DNA of 64,000 bases, from the NCBI RefSeq assembly GCF_005406225.1, contig NZ_NXLY01000005.1:1-64000 (forward strand), read 5' to 3'. The notes beneath the pieces are model-generated. The model was not told where the DNA came from and did no database searches. It was given only the letters and a program-made list of their open reading frames with translations. The DNA is from Campylobacter taeniopygiae (GTDB taxonomy: Bacteria > Campylobacterota > Campylobacteria > Campylobacterales > Campylobacteraceae). A program made the position numbers and the translations under genes. Shown here piece by piece: positions 44,103 to 55,114 of this stretch. Numbering within the stretch: position 1 is the stretch's first letter; each line of letters begins with the position of its first letter.

Positions 44103-45820
44103 AAATATTTTCATTTATCTGTTTGCCGCTGCTTTGCTTAGCTTCTTCTGAAGCTAATGCCAATTTATTTGGAATTTTTACATTAATACCGCCTTTTGTT
44201 GCTATTGCCTTAGCCTTTATCACTAAAGATGTGATTTTATCTCTTTTTATGGGTGTTTTAAGCGGAACTTTTCTTTTGAGTCTTTCTACTCACATCTTAA
44301 AAGAACACTCGCTTTCACTGCTTAATTTTTACAATACAGCCATAGAATCTTTTTCTAAAATCATCACTTTTATTTTAAATTCTGCTTCAGATCCAGCTAA
44401 TGCGGGTATTATTTTACAAATTCTTTGTATAGGTGGGCTTGTAGCACTTGTAACCAAAATGGGCGGTGCAAAAGCTTTGGCTTTAAAATTTGCAAAAAGA
44501 GCAAAATCCGCCGTAAGTGCTCAAGTTAATACTTGGTTTTTGGGACTTTTAATATTTTTTGATGATTATGCTAATTTATTAATAGTTGGCCCTATTATGC
44601 GTCCTTTAGCGGATAAATTTAAAATTTCGCGTGAAAAATTCGCTTTTATCATCGATTCTACCGCTGCACCTGTAGCTGGAATTGCCATCATTTCAACTTG
44701 GATAGGTGTGGAAATTTCCCTTATTAAAACTGCTTATAAGGATATAGGTTATGAAAATATCAACGCCTTTAGCGTTTTTTTAGAAACCATACCTTATCGT
44801 TTTTACAATATTTTTATGCTCTTTTTTGTTTTAATGACAGCTGTGATGAAAAGAGAATTTGGCCCTATGTATCAAGCACAAATGCGCGCTATAACTACTG
44901 GAAAAATCGCACCTGTTGTGAAATCTAAAACTTTAGATACAGCAGAATTAGAAGATCAATTTTTAGCCCCTAAAGATGAAATAAAAATTTGTGCTTTTAA
45001 TGCCATCATTCCTATTTTAACCCTTATGATCCTTGCTTTGCTTGGTTTTTATTTTAATGGTTTTAGTGCTTTATCGGGAGAGGATTTAGAAAAGGCTAAT
45101 GCCTTTCCTCTTTCTTTTGAAACCTTAAGAATGGTTTTTGGAAAGGCTGATTCTTCAGTCGTTCTTTTTCAAGCGGCTTTGTTTTCAAGCATTGTAGCGA
45201 TATTTATCGGGGTTTATCGTAAAATTTTCAATATCAAAGAAGCTATTGAAACATGGATTTATGGCTGGAAAACAATGATTTTTACCATTATACTTCTTTT
45301 ACTTGCTTGGTCGCTTTCAAGCATAGTAAAAGAGCTTGGAACTTCACTTTTTATCACGAGTTTGTTAGCGGATAAAATGCCTGATTACATTTTACCTGCA
45401 ACTATTTTTGCCTTTGCTTCAGGCATTTCCTTTGCCATAGGTACAAGCTATGGAACTATGGGAATTTTAATGCCTTTAGCTGTTCCACTAGCTTATAAAA
45501 TCGCACAGCTTAGCGGAATGGATGCTAACACTATGCATCATTATATAGTCATTAATATTAGCTGTGTTTTAACAGGAGCTATTTTTGGAAATCATTGTTC
45601 GCCGATCGCTGATAATGTTATCTTATCTTCAATGAGTGCAAAATGTGATCATATGGAGCATGTTAAAACTCAAATTCCTTACGCTTTATTTATTTGTGCT
45701 ATTTCTTTAGTGACAGGATATATTCCAGTATCTTTGGGCTTTAGCATTTGGATTGTTTTACCACTTAATTTGATTCTTATCGCTTTATTGCTTAAGATAA
45801 TAGGAAAAAAATTACCATGA
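44099..45820 (+). CDS. NhaC-family Na+/H+ antiporter
   Basis: A 573-residue inner-membrane protein with about 11-12 helices. A frame 10 codons longer exists, but the ATG at 44099 overlaps the SDR stop as ATGA and starts [12 protein letters not shown]. The motif [22 protein letters not shown] and the end region [18 protein letters not shown] are typical of NhaC/MleN-like transporters. A signal-like first segment ([12 protein letters not shown]) is retained. The substrate pair (Na+/H+ or organic acid) is an inference. Confidence 0.82.
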   Translation: MKIFSFICLPLLCLASSEANANLFGIFTLIPPFVAIALAFITKDVILSLFMGVLSGTFLLSLSTHILKEHSLSLLNFYNTAIESFSKIITFILNSASDPANAGIILQILCIGGLVALVTKMGGAKALALKFAKRAKSAVSAQVNTWFLGLLIFFDDYANLLIVGPIMRPLADKFKISREKFAFIIDSTAAPVAGIAIISTWIGVEISLIKTAYKDIGYENINAFSVFLETIPYRFYNIFMLFFVLMTAVMKREFGPMYQAQMRAITTGKIAPVVKSKTLDTAELEDQFLAPKDEIKICAFNAIIPILTLMILALLGFYFNGFSALSGEDLEKANAFPLSFETLRMVFGKADSSVVLFQAALFSSIVAIFIGVYRKIFNIKEAIETWIYGWKTMIFTIILLLLAWSLSSIVKELGTSLFITSLLADKMPDYILPATIFAFASGISFAIGTSYGTMGILMPLAVPLAYKIAQLSGMDANTMHHYIVINISCVLTGAIFGNHCSPIADNVILSSMSAKCDHMEHVKTQIPYALFICAISLVTGYIPVSLGFSIWIVLPLNLILIALLLKIIGKKLP

Positions 45821-46890
45821 GTCTTAAAGAATTTGGCAATATAGTTGATTTTCAAGAAAAAATTTCCTTTATAAAAGATTTTTTTCTTGAATTTTATAAA
45901 GGAGAAATTGAATTTTTTAATTCTTTGGAGAAACACTTTAGAACTAGAGCTGAATTTTCTTTTTATCATGAAAATAATAAGCTTTATTATGCGATGTTTG
46001 ATCCTCAAACTAAGAAAAAAATCATCATAGAAAATATAGATTTTCCCGATGAAAAAATTTGTAATTTTATGCCGATTTTGCTTGAAAAAATCAAAGTTAA
46101 TCCTAATTTAAAAGAAAAACTTTTTGGCGTGGAATTTCTAGCAACTAAGCATGATTTAAGCACTACCCTACTTTATCACAAAAATATAGAAACTATTGAT
46201 CAAGACTTAGCCAAACTAAGCTTTGAGTTAAACTGCAATTTAATCGCAAGAAGTAAAAATAAAAAATTAGTTTTTAATAATGAAAATTTAAAACAAAGTC
46301 TTTTAATCGGCAATAAAGAAATTTTTTATGAATTTAATAATGATTGTTTCATTCAGCCTAATACTTTCATCAATGAAAAAATGATCTCTTGGGTTAAAGA
46401 AAACCTTACTACTCAAGCTAAAAAAGATTTACTTGAGCTTTATTGCGGTTATGGCAATTTTACCCTTGCTTTGGCTGATGATTTTTCTAAGATTTTAGCG
46501 ACTGAAATTTCAAAAAACAATATCAATTTTGCTCTTAAAAATTGCAAATTAAACAATGTTTCAAATATTTATTTTACTCGACTTTCAAGCGAAGAATTAA
46601 GCCAAGCTTTAAAAAAAGAAAGGGAATTTTTTCGCTTAAAAAATATCAATTTAGATGATTTTTGCTTTTCTCATGTTTTAGTCGATCCACCTCGTGCAGG
46701 ACTAGATAAAAGCGTGATGGATTTAATAAAACAATATGATAATATTATCTATATCTCGTGCAATCCTATAAGTTTGAAAGAAAATTTAAAAGTCTTAAGC
46801 CAAACACACAAAATTATAAAAATGGCCGCTTTTGATCAATTTGTAAATACCCCTCATCTAGAATGCGGCGTTTTGCTTACAAAGATATAA
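45817..46890 (+). CDS. trmA: tRNA (uracil-54-C5)-methyltransferase
   Basis: Methylates U54 in the T loop of tRNAs. The 357-residue product matches Trm[20 protein letters not shown] region, [15 protein letters not shown] (AdoMet motif), and the catalytic cysteine in [15 protein letters not shown] (about 315). It has DPPRAGLD. No Fe-S cysteine cluster at the N-terminus, unlike RlmD. ATGA overlap with the antiporter, and 14-base convergent overlap with the next gene. Confidence 0.92.
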   Translation: MSLKEFGNIVDFQEKISFIKDFFLEFYKGEIEFFNSLEKHFRTRAEFSFYHENNKLYYAMFDPQTKKKIIIENIDFPDEKICNFMPILLEKIKVNPNLKEKLFGVEFLATKHDLSTTLLYHKNIETIDQDLAKLSFELNCNLIARSKNKKLVFNNENLKQSLLIGNKEIFYEFNNDCFIQPNTFINEKMISWVKENLTTQAKKDLLELYCGYGNFTLALADDFSKILATEISKNNINFALKNCKLNNVSNIYFTRLSSEELSQALKKEREFFRLKNINLDDFCFSHVLVDPPRAGLDKSVMDLIKQYDNIIYISCNPISLKENLKVLSQTHKIIKMAAFDQFVNTPHLECGVLLTKI

Positions 46891-47287
46891 AAAAATAATT
46901 CATTAATTTTGCTAGTATAACAATTCCTAAGCAAAGGATAAAAACTAAAAGATGGATGAAATTTCCTAAAGGATTTTTTCTTTTTAGGATGAAATAATAA
47001 AACAAAGAAAATACCACCAAAAGTAAAATAATACCAACAAAAAATATCTTTATAAGAAAAAGTAAATTCAAAGGATTGGTATGCAAAGGCATCATCACTC
47101 CGCCACTTAAAAGCAAAATAATCACAATAAAAGGCATAATCTTAACACCGATGGTTTTAAAAAGTTCTTGATCAAGGTTAGAATTTTTCTTTTTTAAAAT
47201 TCCTAAAATAAAAATATCCACAAACAAATAGCCTATAAAAAATATCGCACAAAGTAAGTGTATCAGTAAAATATAGGGATAAAACAT
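46877..47287 (-). CDS. Small multi-spanning membrane protein
   Basis: A 136-residue protein with four hydrophobic segments (about 3-30, 52-68, 77-100, 112-132), with His10 and other polar residues in the helices. It resembles CopD/DUF2269-like haem- or copper-associated four-helix proteins, but no motif proves that. The 3' end overlaps trmA by 14 bases. Confidence 0.6.
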   Translation of the reverse strand: MFYPYILLIHLLCAIFFIGYLFVDIFILGILKKKNSNLDQELFKTIGVKIMPFIVIILLLSGGVMMPLHTNPLNLLFLIKIFFVGIILLLVVFSLFYYFILKRKNPLGNFIHLLVFILCLGIVILAKLMNYFFISL

Positions 47288-47389
47288 TTATTCTCCTTTT
47301 TTATTTTATTATATCAATTTTGCTCTTTTTTGTTAATCTTTAAGGAAAATAAGATTAATATCATTTTAAAGTTTATTAAAAGAAAAAAC

Positions 47390-47788
47390 ATGGAAGAAAA
47401 TATTAAAAAAATACTCGAGCAAACAAAAAGTATTGCTGTGATTGGATTGAGCGTTGATAGCAGTAAAGCTTCTTATATCGTAGCACAATATTTACAAGAA
47501 AATGGTTATAAAATTTATCCCATTTATCCTAAATTTAAAGAAGTTTTAGGTGAAAAAATATATAGAAATTTAGAAGATATTAACGAAAAAATTGATCTTG
47601 TTTTGATGTTTAGGAAAGGAAGTTTTGCTACTAATTTATTGCCTATCATCATACAAAAAGGGATTAAAAATTTTTGGCTTCAACTTGGTATTTTTAATGA
47701 TGAAGTGCAAGAAAAATGTCAAAAATTAGGGATTAATTTTGTTCAAGATAGATGCATTATGCGAGAATTACCACTTTATAAAAATTGA
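47390..47788 (+). CDS. CoA-binding domain protein (YccU-like)
   Basis: A 132-residue Rossmann-fold protein: SIAVIGLSVDSSKASYIVAQYL, YPIYPKFKEVLGEK and FWLQLGIFNDE are the CoA/NAD-binding pattern. The ATG at 47390 gives a normal family length, although its ribosome binding site is poor. A TAAGGA site at 47341 precedes no standard start, and an in-frame TTG at 47330 would add 20 residues. Function unknown. Confidence 0.75.
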   Translation: MEENIKKILEQTKSIAVIGLSVDSSKASYIVAQYLQENGYKIYPIYPKFKEVLGEKIYRNLEDINEKIDLVLMFRKGSFATNLLPIIIQKGIKNFWLQLGIFNDEVQEKCQKLGINFVQDRCIMRELPLYKN

Positions 47789-47901
47789 TAATTTAAAAAC
47801 TAAACTATTCAAGCAAACAAAAACAAGATAATTCAACTAAGGATAATAGAAGATAAAAAAACAAAAAAACTAAAATAAAAATAAAAAAACTAAAACCAAA
47901 G

Positions 47902-47937
47902 AAATAAAACCACTGATTTAATCAGTAGTTTTATTTT
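47902..47937. terminator. Terminator between the CoA-binding gene and the autotransporter
   Basis: A 15-bp stem (AATAAAAC and ACTGAT against ATCAGT and GTTTTATT) with one mismatch and a 3-nt loop. It is symmetric enough to serve both convergent genes. Confidence 0.75.
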
Positions 47938-48020
47938 GAAATGATTTTTACAAAAAGGAAAACCCACCCAACACTAACCCACAATTTATTTTTAATTTTT
48001 AAGAATTCTCATGATTTAAT

Positions 48021-51000
48021 TTACCATACATAATTAAATTGTGCAAAACCTGTATGAGTATTACCTTTAGCATCAAACATTCCATTATAATTTAAGCTAA
48101 AATAGAAAGCATCATTTAAAGGAACAATCATAGATGTAGTTACATATCTTTGTACCCTTGGTAGATAAAATTTATCTTTTACTTTTATCTGACCAAATCT
48201 AGCCTTAGCTGTAACTTCTGGATTGATATTAAACTTAGCTCCTAAAGTCATAGAAGTTTTTAAATTTGGCAACCAATCTCTAAACCATGTAAAGCTTGTT
48301 CTTGTAGAGAAAAGATTTAAATAGTTTTTATAGGTTCTTTCTCCACCTTTAACTGTTGCTTCACCTTTGGTGTTGATCATAGAGAAAGCTTCAGTATAGC
48401 CTCCTTCATAAGCCAATCCTGCTTCTGGAGAGAAGATATTATTACCATAGTTAAAATTCATACCCAAATCCGCACTCATACCATAAGCATAAGAATTAGG
48501 ATCAGCTTTAGCTTCATTCTTGCCAATTTTCTTAGTTAAATTATTTTTAACAAAAGCGGTTTTACCTTGAGCTTTTAGATAAACTTCTTGACCCTTACTT
48601 GTTGTAAATAAGGTATTAAAGTATTTTAAACCTGCATAATAAGATCTATTGTTTATATCAAAATAGGTTGATTTCATTTTAGTATCTTCATAACCTGCAT
48701 ACACACCATAGATACCACTATCTTTTAAAGTAGAATAACCTATAATAGTTCCTTTAGTGTGTCCTTTACTTTCTTCATTTAAAGAAAGCTCAACATTCTG
48801 TGAAGAAGCATAAGGAAGGATAAATAAAGAATGCTCTTTATTATAACCATAACTTCCATTATTAAAATCATTTTTTATATAATCACTTGCACTTGCATAT
48901 AAATTACCTTTTTCTTGCATAGCAATAGCAGTACTAGATTTAGCAAAGGCAAAGTGTTGCATAGAATTACCCATAACACTATCAATAAATGTTGATCTTC
49001 TTGAAGTGGTGTTAATCAGTGATCTAAAAGTAGCTCCTGCTATGGAAGCATTAAGATTGAAATCGGTAGTAACTCTTCCTGAAATTGGATCAAAGTCGAA
49101 AGAAAGTTCTCCACCTCCATTTGTTCCTATATTACCTATTTGACCTGGTTTAACACCTGAAACAATATCCCCTACACTACCAATTCCTCCTAGATCAAGT
49201 CCACCTTGATCTATGGTTACTTTATCTATAGTGACTTTATCAGTATGATTTCCTCCAACTATAACTGTATCTAATTTACCATCATTACCTGTAGAAACAA
49301 CCCAATCATCTACTACAATATTACCATTACCATTATTGGTAATATGACTACCATTATCTGGATTTTTATTTACTGTTCCTTGATTGTCTATATGAATATT
49401 ACCATTACCGCTATTAACAATACCACCACCTATGGTAGCATCTTTATCATTTTTAATACTTAAATCATTATCGCTTTCATTTGTAATAGCACCTTGAATG
49501 TTTCCATTTCCAGTATTTAAAATACCACCTGTTATAGTACCACCTTGTTCTACTTTAATACCACCCAAGATGTTTCCTTTTCCTTCATTTTTAATGCTAC
49601 CTTCTATAATAGCACCATTTTCTACTTTAATATCACTATTTATAGAAGCATTGTCAGTATTGACTATATCACCTTCAAGTTTAGTAGATTCTCCACTAAT
49701 AGTGATTCCACCTGTAACTACACCTGCTCCTGAATTAGAAATAGCGACTCCAGAGTCAGAATAAATAGTGGCTCCATTTGAAATTTTTATATGACCGCTT
49801 ATTTTTCCACCATTATTAGCAATCGCAGCCCCTCTACCACCTTTGACAACTGAACCTTCTCCTTCTAAAATTAAATTTCCTCCAAATTGCGCTGCGTTAT
49901 CAAGATGTATTCCATCTATCCCGCCTTCTATATATCCACCATTTTCAAGAGTGATATTTTGAGTAGATGCACCTACACCCAATCCAATTCCGTATTGACC
50001 GCCATAAATCCTGCTTCCATCACCATCAATAATAAGATCGCCTAAAGTTTGCCATTGACCAACATCAATACCGTTAACCCTAGCTTGGACTACTCCACCA
50101 TCTGAAATTTCTAAAGTTCCAAATTTTCCATGAGTTACGCTAATACCAAATGATTGAGAAATAATTTTTCCTGTATTTTTTATTTGATCAATGGTCCCGC
50201 CGCTATCAATTTTGATTCCAGCACTTGAAGCTTTTGTACTTTCACTATTTAAAATACCTGAATTAATAAGAGTTTTTATGTTACCTCCAACTAATTGAAC
50301 TACTGTATCTATAGAATTATTAATAGTTCCACTATTAATAAAATTTTGTATAGTAGATCTATTTATATATACTACTCCTTTATTCTTATCACTCTGTATA
50401 GTTCCGCTATTAGTAAAAGTCTTAACGGTTGTATCCTTACCTTCAATTACAATGCTATTATCATTTGTATTACTTATCGTTCCGCTATTTTCAAATTTAT
50501 CTACATTAATAGTTCCTTTAGTTTTGCTACCCCAAAGTCCTATATAAACTTGATTGTTGATTTGACCTTTATTTTCTAAAGTATTTACATTAATAGTTCC
50601 TGTAAATCCATTGGCACTATTTTCTACAACTACTTTACCATTAATGGTTCCTTCATTTTTAAGTGTGGTTACTGTAAGGGTTCCAGCATTTTCTCCTAAA
50701 ACATCTACAGCTTTATGATTTCCATTTGTATTACTAATGGTTCCACTATTTGTAATGGTTAAAGAATTTGAACTACCATCACCTTTAATAACAATTGTTC
50801 CTGTTCTATTATCATTTACTGTTTCGCAATTTCCTCCACTACAACTAGGACCAGTTATTTGAGCATTGGCACAGGTTGCTAAAACAGAAACTGTTGCTAA
50901 AGAAAATAGGAATTTTTTAGAGAGAGTATAAGAATGAGTTTTAGAATTTAATAATTCCTTTGAATTTAAAGAAGTGAAATTTTCCAAATCCCCCCCCCCA

Positions 51001-51024
51001 GTTAGACAAGTTTTTATTTTTCAT
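48021..51024 (-). CDS. Phase-variable autotransporter adhesin-like protein (frame OFF here)
   Basis: The long frame starts around a weak TTG at 50987 and gives 988 residues: a signal sequence with extended N-region (KKFLFSLATVSVLATCANA), a passenger of about 600 residues of beta-helix repeats (NSGTI, GNI, ENKGQI types), and a C-terminal 12-strand barrel (about 700-988, ending FNYVW). The natural start is the ATG at 51022-51024, which has AAGGAG six bases before it and reads MKNKNLSNWGG into a G tract of 10. With 10 G the frame ends after 28 codons. With 9 or 12 G it runs into the long frame. This matches contingency-gene organisation in Campylobacter. Which known autotransporter it matches (CapA type or another) was not decided. 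Confidence 0.8.
50990..50999 (-). repeat. Poly-G tract of 10 (phase-variation switch)
   Basis: Ten consecutive C on the plus strand (G on the coding strand), 25 bases inside the start codon of the autotransporter gene. G/C runs of 8 or more are the standard slipped-strand switches in C. jejuni. This is the only such tract in the window. Length as given leaves the gene out of frame. Confidence 0.9.
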
Positions 51025-51065
51025 AAATTTCTCCTTGAAAAATCATTTCTAAATATTTATTTAAG

Positions 51066-51209
51066 AAATAATTTATATTATTTTTAAGCAATTATGATTA
51101 TTGCAACTTGATTTGATTTTGAGTAGAGTTAAAGCTGATATTATAGGGTTTATTTTGATAGCTTTAACCCCAATTTAAAAGTTTATCTTTAAAAATAATT
51201 TATATTATT
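51066..51209. repeat. Direct repeat AAATAATTTATATTATT upstream of the autotransporter
   Basis: A 17-bp sequence occurs exactly at 51066-51082 and 51193-51209 in the 276-base non-coding stretch between the autotransporter and truA. A pair TTAAAGCT/AGCTTTAA is inverted around 51129-51167. These might be regulatory or leftovers of an insertion. No gene is visible in this stretch. Confidence 0.7.
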
Positions 51210-51300
51210 ATTAAAAATAATATGTAATTATAATAAATTATAATTGAAGTTATCAAATTAAAATTTTTTATTATTATGGATAAATAAATTTTATTATTTT

Positions 51301-52026
51301 TTAGTATGTGATTTTGCTTAGATAAAGTCCATTGGCTGGAGCCAAGAAGTGATTGTGCTTTTTTATAGCTTTTAATTGCTCTACGAGTTCTTTTTGAGTC
51401 ATTTTTTGATCTAAAATCTTTAAAACACTTGCAACAATGAGACGAATTTGCCCTCTTAAAAAACCATTGGCCTTAAAATGAAAAATTGTCATATCTTTAT
51501 AAGTATAAGCATGAGATTTAAATACCTTTCTAACCGTGCTTTTAACATCACTTCCGCTTTTACAAAAATACTTAAAATCATGCTCTCCGATAAAGTGTTT
51601 TAAAATTTCATTGGCTTTTTTAATGTCCATTTTCGGATAAAAATACACGTATCGAGACATAAAAGGGCTAAATTTACCATGGTGGAAAATATAGCGGTAT
51701 TCCCTACTCTTAACATCATATCTCACCTCAAAATTTAAAGGCATGATTTCTAAATTTTTGATGTGTATATAAGGATGAGAAAATTTATTGATCTGATTTT
51801 TAAGATAGTTTAGATCTTTAAAATGATCTCCGCACTCAACACAAGCTATCGCAAAACTTGCATGTACTCCTTTATCTGTCCTTGAAGCCATGTAGGTTTT
51901 AGAAAAAATTCCAAGATGAGTCAAAGCGTCCTCTAGGGCATCTTGAACTCCTTTTTTGTGTGGTTGTGTAGCAGAGCCTAAAAAAGCTGATCCATCATAA
52001 GAAAAAACCAGTTTTAATTTCATCAA
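51301..52026 (-). CDS. truA: tRNA pseudouridine(38-40) synthase
   Basis: A 241-residue TruA. The catalytic Asp is in SRTDKGVHASF (about 51), and the later FCKSG and ANGFLRGQIRLIV are characteristic. It is the last gene of a seven-gene overlapping operon (glmU-coaBC-hypothetical-uppS-prepilin peptidase-Lpt permease-truA). Confidence 0.94.
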   Translation of the reverse strand: MMKLKLVFSYDGSAFLGSATQPHKKGVQDALEDALTHLGIFSKTYMASRTDKGVHASFAIACVECGDHFKDLNYLKNQINKFSHPYIHIKNLEIMPLNFEVRYDVKSREYRYIFHHGKFSPFMSRYVYFYPKMDIKKANEILKHFIGEHDFKYFCKSGSDVKSTVRKVFKSHAYTYKDMTIFHFKANGFLRGQIRLIVASVLKILDQKMTQKELVEQLKAIKKHNHFLAPANGLYLSKITY

Positions 52027-53048
52027 TAACGACTCAAAATCATTTTCTTAAAGCAAATCATTGAAGCAATAAAACTAAGCACAAAGATACTAAAACATGC
52101 CAATAAAGGCGGTTTATAAAATAAGCTTAAAAGTCCAAAATACAGCACGATAACACCAAACATCCCCACATACACAAAACCTTTCTCATAACGATAAGTG
52201 ACGATACCAAATGAAAGTGCAAAAAGTGTGCTTGCTAATGGAAAAAGTGCTATGGTGGTGTAAATCACAAATTCTTTAGCACGTTTTGTGTCGGTATTGA
52301 TATCTAGCCAGTATTCATAAAATTTTTTGATTTTAAAATCATTGTTGTTAAATTTTGTATTTAAGGTGAGATTTTCAAATTCTCCTGTAAAAAGCATACC
52401 GGATTGCTCGAAATTATACATTCTACCCTTAGAAAGTTTAAAAGCAAAACCCGTACTTTCTTTTTGCACGGTGGCTTCTTTGGCAATGATGAGTTGCTCT
52501 TTATCGCTTTGCACTCTTTTTGGATGATACATAATGATATTTTCATACTTATCGCCATCTTGCTTTTCTATAAAAATCATCCAATCTAAAAATTTTTGCC
52601 CAAATTCTCCTGTTTTGTAATTAAATTTTACCTGTGTTTTTTTATAATCGATAAAATTATCTTGAAGTTCAAGCACCAAAGGTATCATCACTAAAGATGT
52701 AAATAACATCAAAGCACTTACCAAAGCAGAAATTTTTAAAAACAATGAAGCCAAAGTTTTTGGAGAAAATCCTAAAGTAAAAAGAACTATACTTTCATTT
52801 TCTCTAGAAAGTCTAAATAAAGTCAAAGTCAGTGCTATAAAAAAAGATATAGGCAAGGTAAAAATTAAAATTCTAGGCAACATAAATCCATAAAGTTCAA
52901 GCAAATCCAAAAAGCTGATTTCTATACTTGAAGTTAGTTTAGCTAATTGGATAAAAAATACCATAGAAACAATGCTAAAAAGCACAAAAAAAATGGAAAG
53001 ATTAGTGCTTAAAAATTGGTTTAAAATATATCTTGAAACAAGCTTCAT
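52023..53048 (-). CDS. LptF/LptG-family permease of lipopolysaccharide export
   Basis: A 341-residue inner-membrane protein with three N-terminal helices, a large periplasmic beta-jellyroll domain (about 130-260) and three C-terminal helices, the LptF/LptG layout. The loop LFRLSRENESIVLFTLGFSP contacts the LptB ATPase. It would extract lipooligosaccharide from the inner membrane. F versus G is not decided. Overlaps of four bases on both sides. Confidence 0.85.
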   Translation of the reverse strand: MKLVSRYILNQFLSTNLSIFFVLFSIVSMVFFIQLAKLTSSIEISFLDLLELYGFMLPRILIFTLPISFFIALTLTLFRLSRENESIVLFTLGFSPKTLASLFLKISALVSALMLFTSLVMIPLVLELQDNFIDYKKTQVKFNYKTGEFGQKFLDWMIFIEKQDGDKYENIIMYHPKRVQSDKEQLIIAKEATVQKESTGFAFKLSKGRMYNFEQSGMLFTGEFENLTLNTKFNNNDFKIKKFYEYWLDINTDTKRAKEFVIYTTIALFPLASTLFALSFGIVTYRYEKGFVYVGMFGVIVLYFGLLSLFYKPPLLACFSIFVLSFIASMICFKKMILSRY

Positions 53049-53842
53049 GCTAAGTCCTGATTAAAAATTAAAAAAATCACATAGCCGATAAAAGCAGTAT
53101 TGATAAAAGGTAAAAATGCCAATTCTTTTCTTTTATAAAAAATAAAAAATGGCAAAGTCAATAAAGCTCCACAAAAAAGGATAATAAAACTTTCTTTAAA
53201 TCCAAAAATTCCAGCTATACTAGCACACACGATAATATCTGCATCTCCTAAATTTTCTTGTATATTTTTTGATTTGAAATTCTTAATATAGGCTGTCAAA
53301 TTTTTAAGCAAAAACAAAAAACCCGCAAAAGAAAAAGCTTGTATTAAAAAGCCATTTTTAAAATCTTCAAAAATAAGAAAATAAAAAAAATCATTGATAT
53401 CCAGCTTTAAAATCAAAGCCAAAAAAAATAAAGCCCAAAGCAATACTTGCGGAACTGCTTTAAATTTTATATCTATATAAGAAAGCATCCAAAAAACAAA
53501 TAAATATAATGAAAAAACTAGAAATTCTAATAAATTTTTGCTAAAAAAATAAGCAATAAAAACAAAAATCACACCTAAAATTTCAGCTAAAAATATATCA
53601 ATGAGAATTTTTTCCTTACAAAACCTACATCTAGCTTTTAAAAATATATATGAAAAAAAAGGTATAAGATCTAAAATACTAAGTTTTTTACCACAAGAAA
53701 AACAATAAGATCTCATACTTAAAAAGGGTTTATTTTCGCAAAAACGACTTAAAAAACACATACAAAATGAGCCCAAACTCAAACCCAAGATAATCAAAAA
53801 AGTAAATTTTAGAAAGCTTTGTGTAAAAATTTCACCTTCCAA
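53045..53842 (-). CDS. pilD: Prepilin peptidase (PilD-type)
   Basis: A 265-residue membrane aspartic protease that cuts type IV prepilin-like leader peptides. Two CxxC pairs sit in the first cytoplasmic loop (YCFSCGKK...RCRFCKEK). The catalytic Asp pair is in YIDIKFKAVP and LGDADIIV. Seven to eight helices. In Campylobacter such a peptidase is reported to serve natural transformation. The GTG/ATG overlap with uppS is 11 bases. Confidence 0.88.
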   Translation of the reverse strand: MEGEIFTQSFLKFTFLIILGLSLGSFCMCFLSRFCENKPFLSMRSYCFSCGKKLSILDLIPFFSYIFLKARCRFCKEKILIDIFLAEILGVIFVFIAYFFSKNLLEFLVFSLYLFVFWMLSYIDIKFKAVPQVLLWALFFLALILKLDINDFFYFLIFEDFKNGFLIQAFSFAGFLFLLKNLTAYIKNFKSKNIQENLGDADIIVCASIAGIFGFKESFIILFCGALLTLPFFIFYKRKELAFLPFINTAFIGYVIFLIFNQDLA

Positions 53843-54506
53843 ATGTTCTCTCTCTTTTTCTGTATTCTTTTATGATTTTTTTAAATTCTCTTTTCGTAAG
53901 CCCAGGAAATAAAGTTTCACTAAAATAAATTTCAGCATAAGCACATTGCCAAAGTAAAAAATTCGAAAGTCTTTTTGCATTGCCTACGCGAAGCATCAAA
54001 TCCACATCTAAAGGAAGATCTAAATTTTCACTGATATTTTTTTCATTGATTTCCAAACCTTTTTCTATAACACGACGCGTAGCACGGATGATTTCATCTT
54101 TAGCACCATAGCTGATGGCTAGATTAACACAAAGTCCATTGCAATGTTTGGTCGTTTCTTCCACTAAGGCGATTTTATCTCTTAAAGTTTGATCAAGTCT
54201 TGTTAGATCACCGATAGCTCTTAAGCGGACATTGTTTTTTTCAAATTTTTCCAAAGCTTCATTTAAACAACGATCTAAAAGTTCAAAAATAAATTCTATT
54301 TCATCTTTAGGCCTATTCCAGTTTTCAGTGCTAAAAGCAAATAAGCTCAAATTAGAAATTCCTTCTTCAACACAAGCTTCCATAAGCTTTTGCATAGTCT
54401 TTACTCCTTGAGAATAACCCAACTTTGCCAAAAAGCCCTTAGCCTTTGCCCAACGTCTATTGCCATCCATAACTATGGCAAGATGTTTTAAATCATTCAT
54501 TTTCAC
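53832..54506 (-). CDS. uppS: Undecaprenyl diphosphate synthase
   Basis: Cis-prenyltransferase providing the lipid carrier for peptidoglycan and glycan assembly. The 224-residue product has the pyrophosphate site MDGNRRWAKAKG, FSTENWNRP and the C-terminal LMLRVGNAKRLSNFLLWQCAYAEIYF (RIGG-type and metal region). Overlaps neighbours by four and 11 bases. Confidence 0.96.
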   Translation of the reverse strand: MKMNDLKHLAIVMDGNRRWAKAKGFLAKLGYSQGVKTMQKLMEACVEEGISNLSLFAFSTENWNRPKDEIEFIFELLDRCLNEALEKFEKNNVRLRAIGDLTRLDQTLRDKIALVEETTKHCNGLCVNLAISYGAKDEIIRATRRVIEKGLEINEKNISENLDLPLDVDLMLRVGNAKRLSNFLLWQCAYAEIYFSETLFPGLTKREFKKIIKEYRKRERTFGR

Positions 54507-55114
54507 CCCTTAAAATCAGATAATTTTTTAAATACAAATAAAGGCGCAATTTTATTATCTTGCACAACGTTAAAATTCAAATGTTCATTTAAAAATTTTT
54601 GCACTTTAAAAAAAGGAGTAAAAATCGAAACTCCGTGATTATCAATGAGTATTTTTAAAGCACCAAAAACGCTAAAATAAAGATAAATTTCCAAAAATTT
54701 AGCCCTCTTTTTCATCTGAAATAAACAAGCTTTATTTTCAAAAATAAAAGGAATATGATAAATATTTTCAAAACTTGCAAAAAGCATCTCTTTTAAAATT
54801 TGATATTTTTCTCTATTTTTACATTCCATAAGATTTGAAATGATGTATTCTTTATAATTGATCTTATTTTCTAAGATCGCTACTATCAAAGGCAAACCTT
54901 CTTCAAAAGGTGTAAAAACCGGTCTTTTTGATAAATGTTTAAACTGTATCGCTCCGCTTTTTTCTTTATAAATTTCAGCCAAATATTCCGCACCAATTTC
55001 TAGATCAATCATGCTTTTAGTTTGAATTTTTTTATGATTTAAAAGCAAGGTATAATGACCATAACCTGTTTTTCCCAAAACTTTCATTTGAATAGGTAGA
55101 GTGGCGTTAATCAT
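54503..55114 (-). CDS. Hypothetical protein in the glmU-truA operon
   Basis: A 203-residue soluble protein without signal peptide or cysteine motif. Beta-strand-rich start (LPIQMKVLGKTGYGHYTLLLNHKK) and a helical middle. No family recognised. Four-base overlaps with uppS and coaBC make translation coupled to envelope genes. Confidence 0.7.
   Translation of the reverse strand: MINATLPIQMKVLGKTGYGHYTLLLNHKKIQTKSMIDLEIGAEYLAEIYKEKSGAIQFKHLSKRPVFTPFEEGLPLIVAILENKINYKEYIISNLMECKNREKYQILKEMLFASFENIYHIPFIFENKACLFQMKKRAKFLEIYLYFSVFGALKILIDNHGVSIFTPFFKVQKFLNEHLNFNVVQDNKIAPLFVFKKLSDFKG

Noticed and set aside
49498..49764. Plus-strand open frames (also 50295-50579) inside the autotransporter
   Set aside because: They mirror the repetitive Gly/Asn-rich passenger; low complexity, no start signals.
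50985..50987. TTG at 50987 as the normal autotransporter start
   Set aside because: No separate ribosome binding site, and the ATG at 51024 has an ideal one. It would also ignore the poly-G switch. It may still allow low-level translation, since the G-rich tract itself lies upstream.
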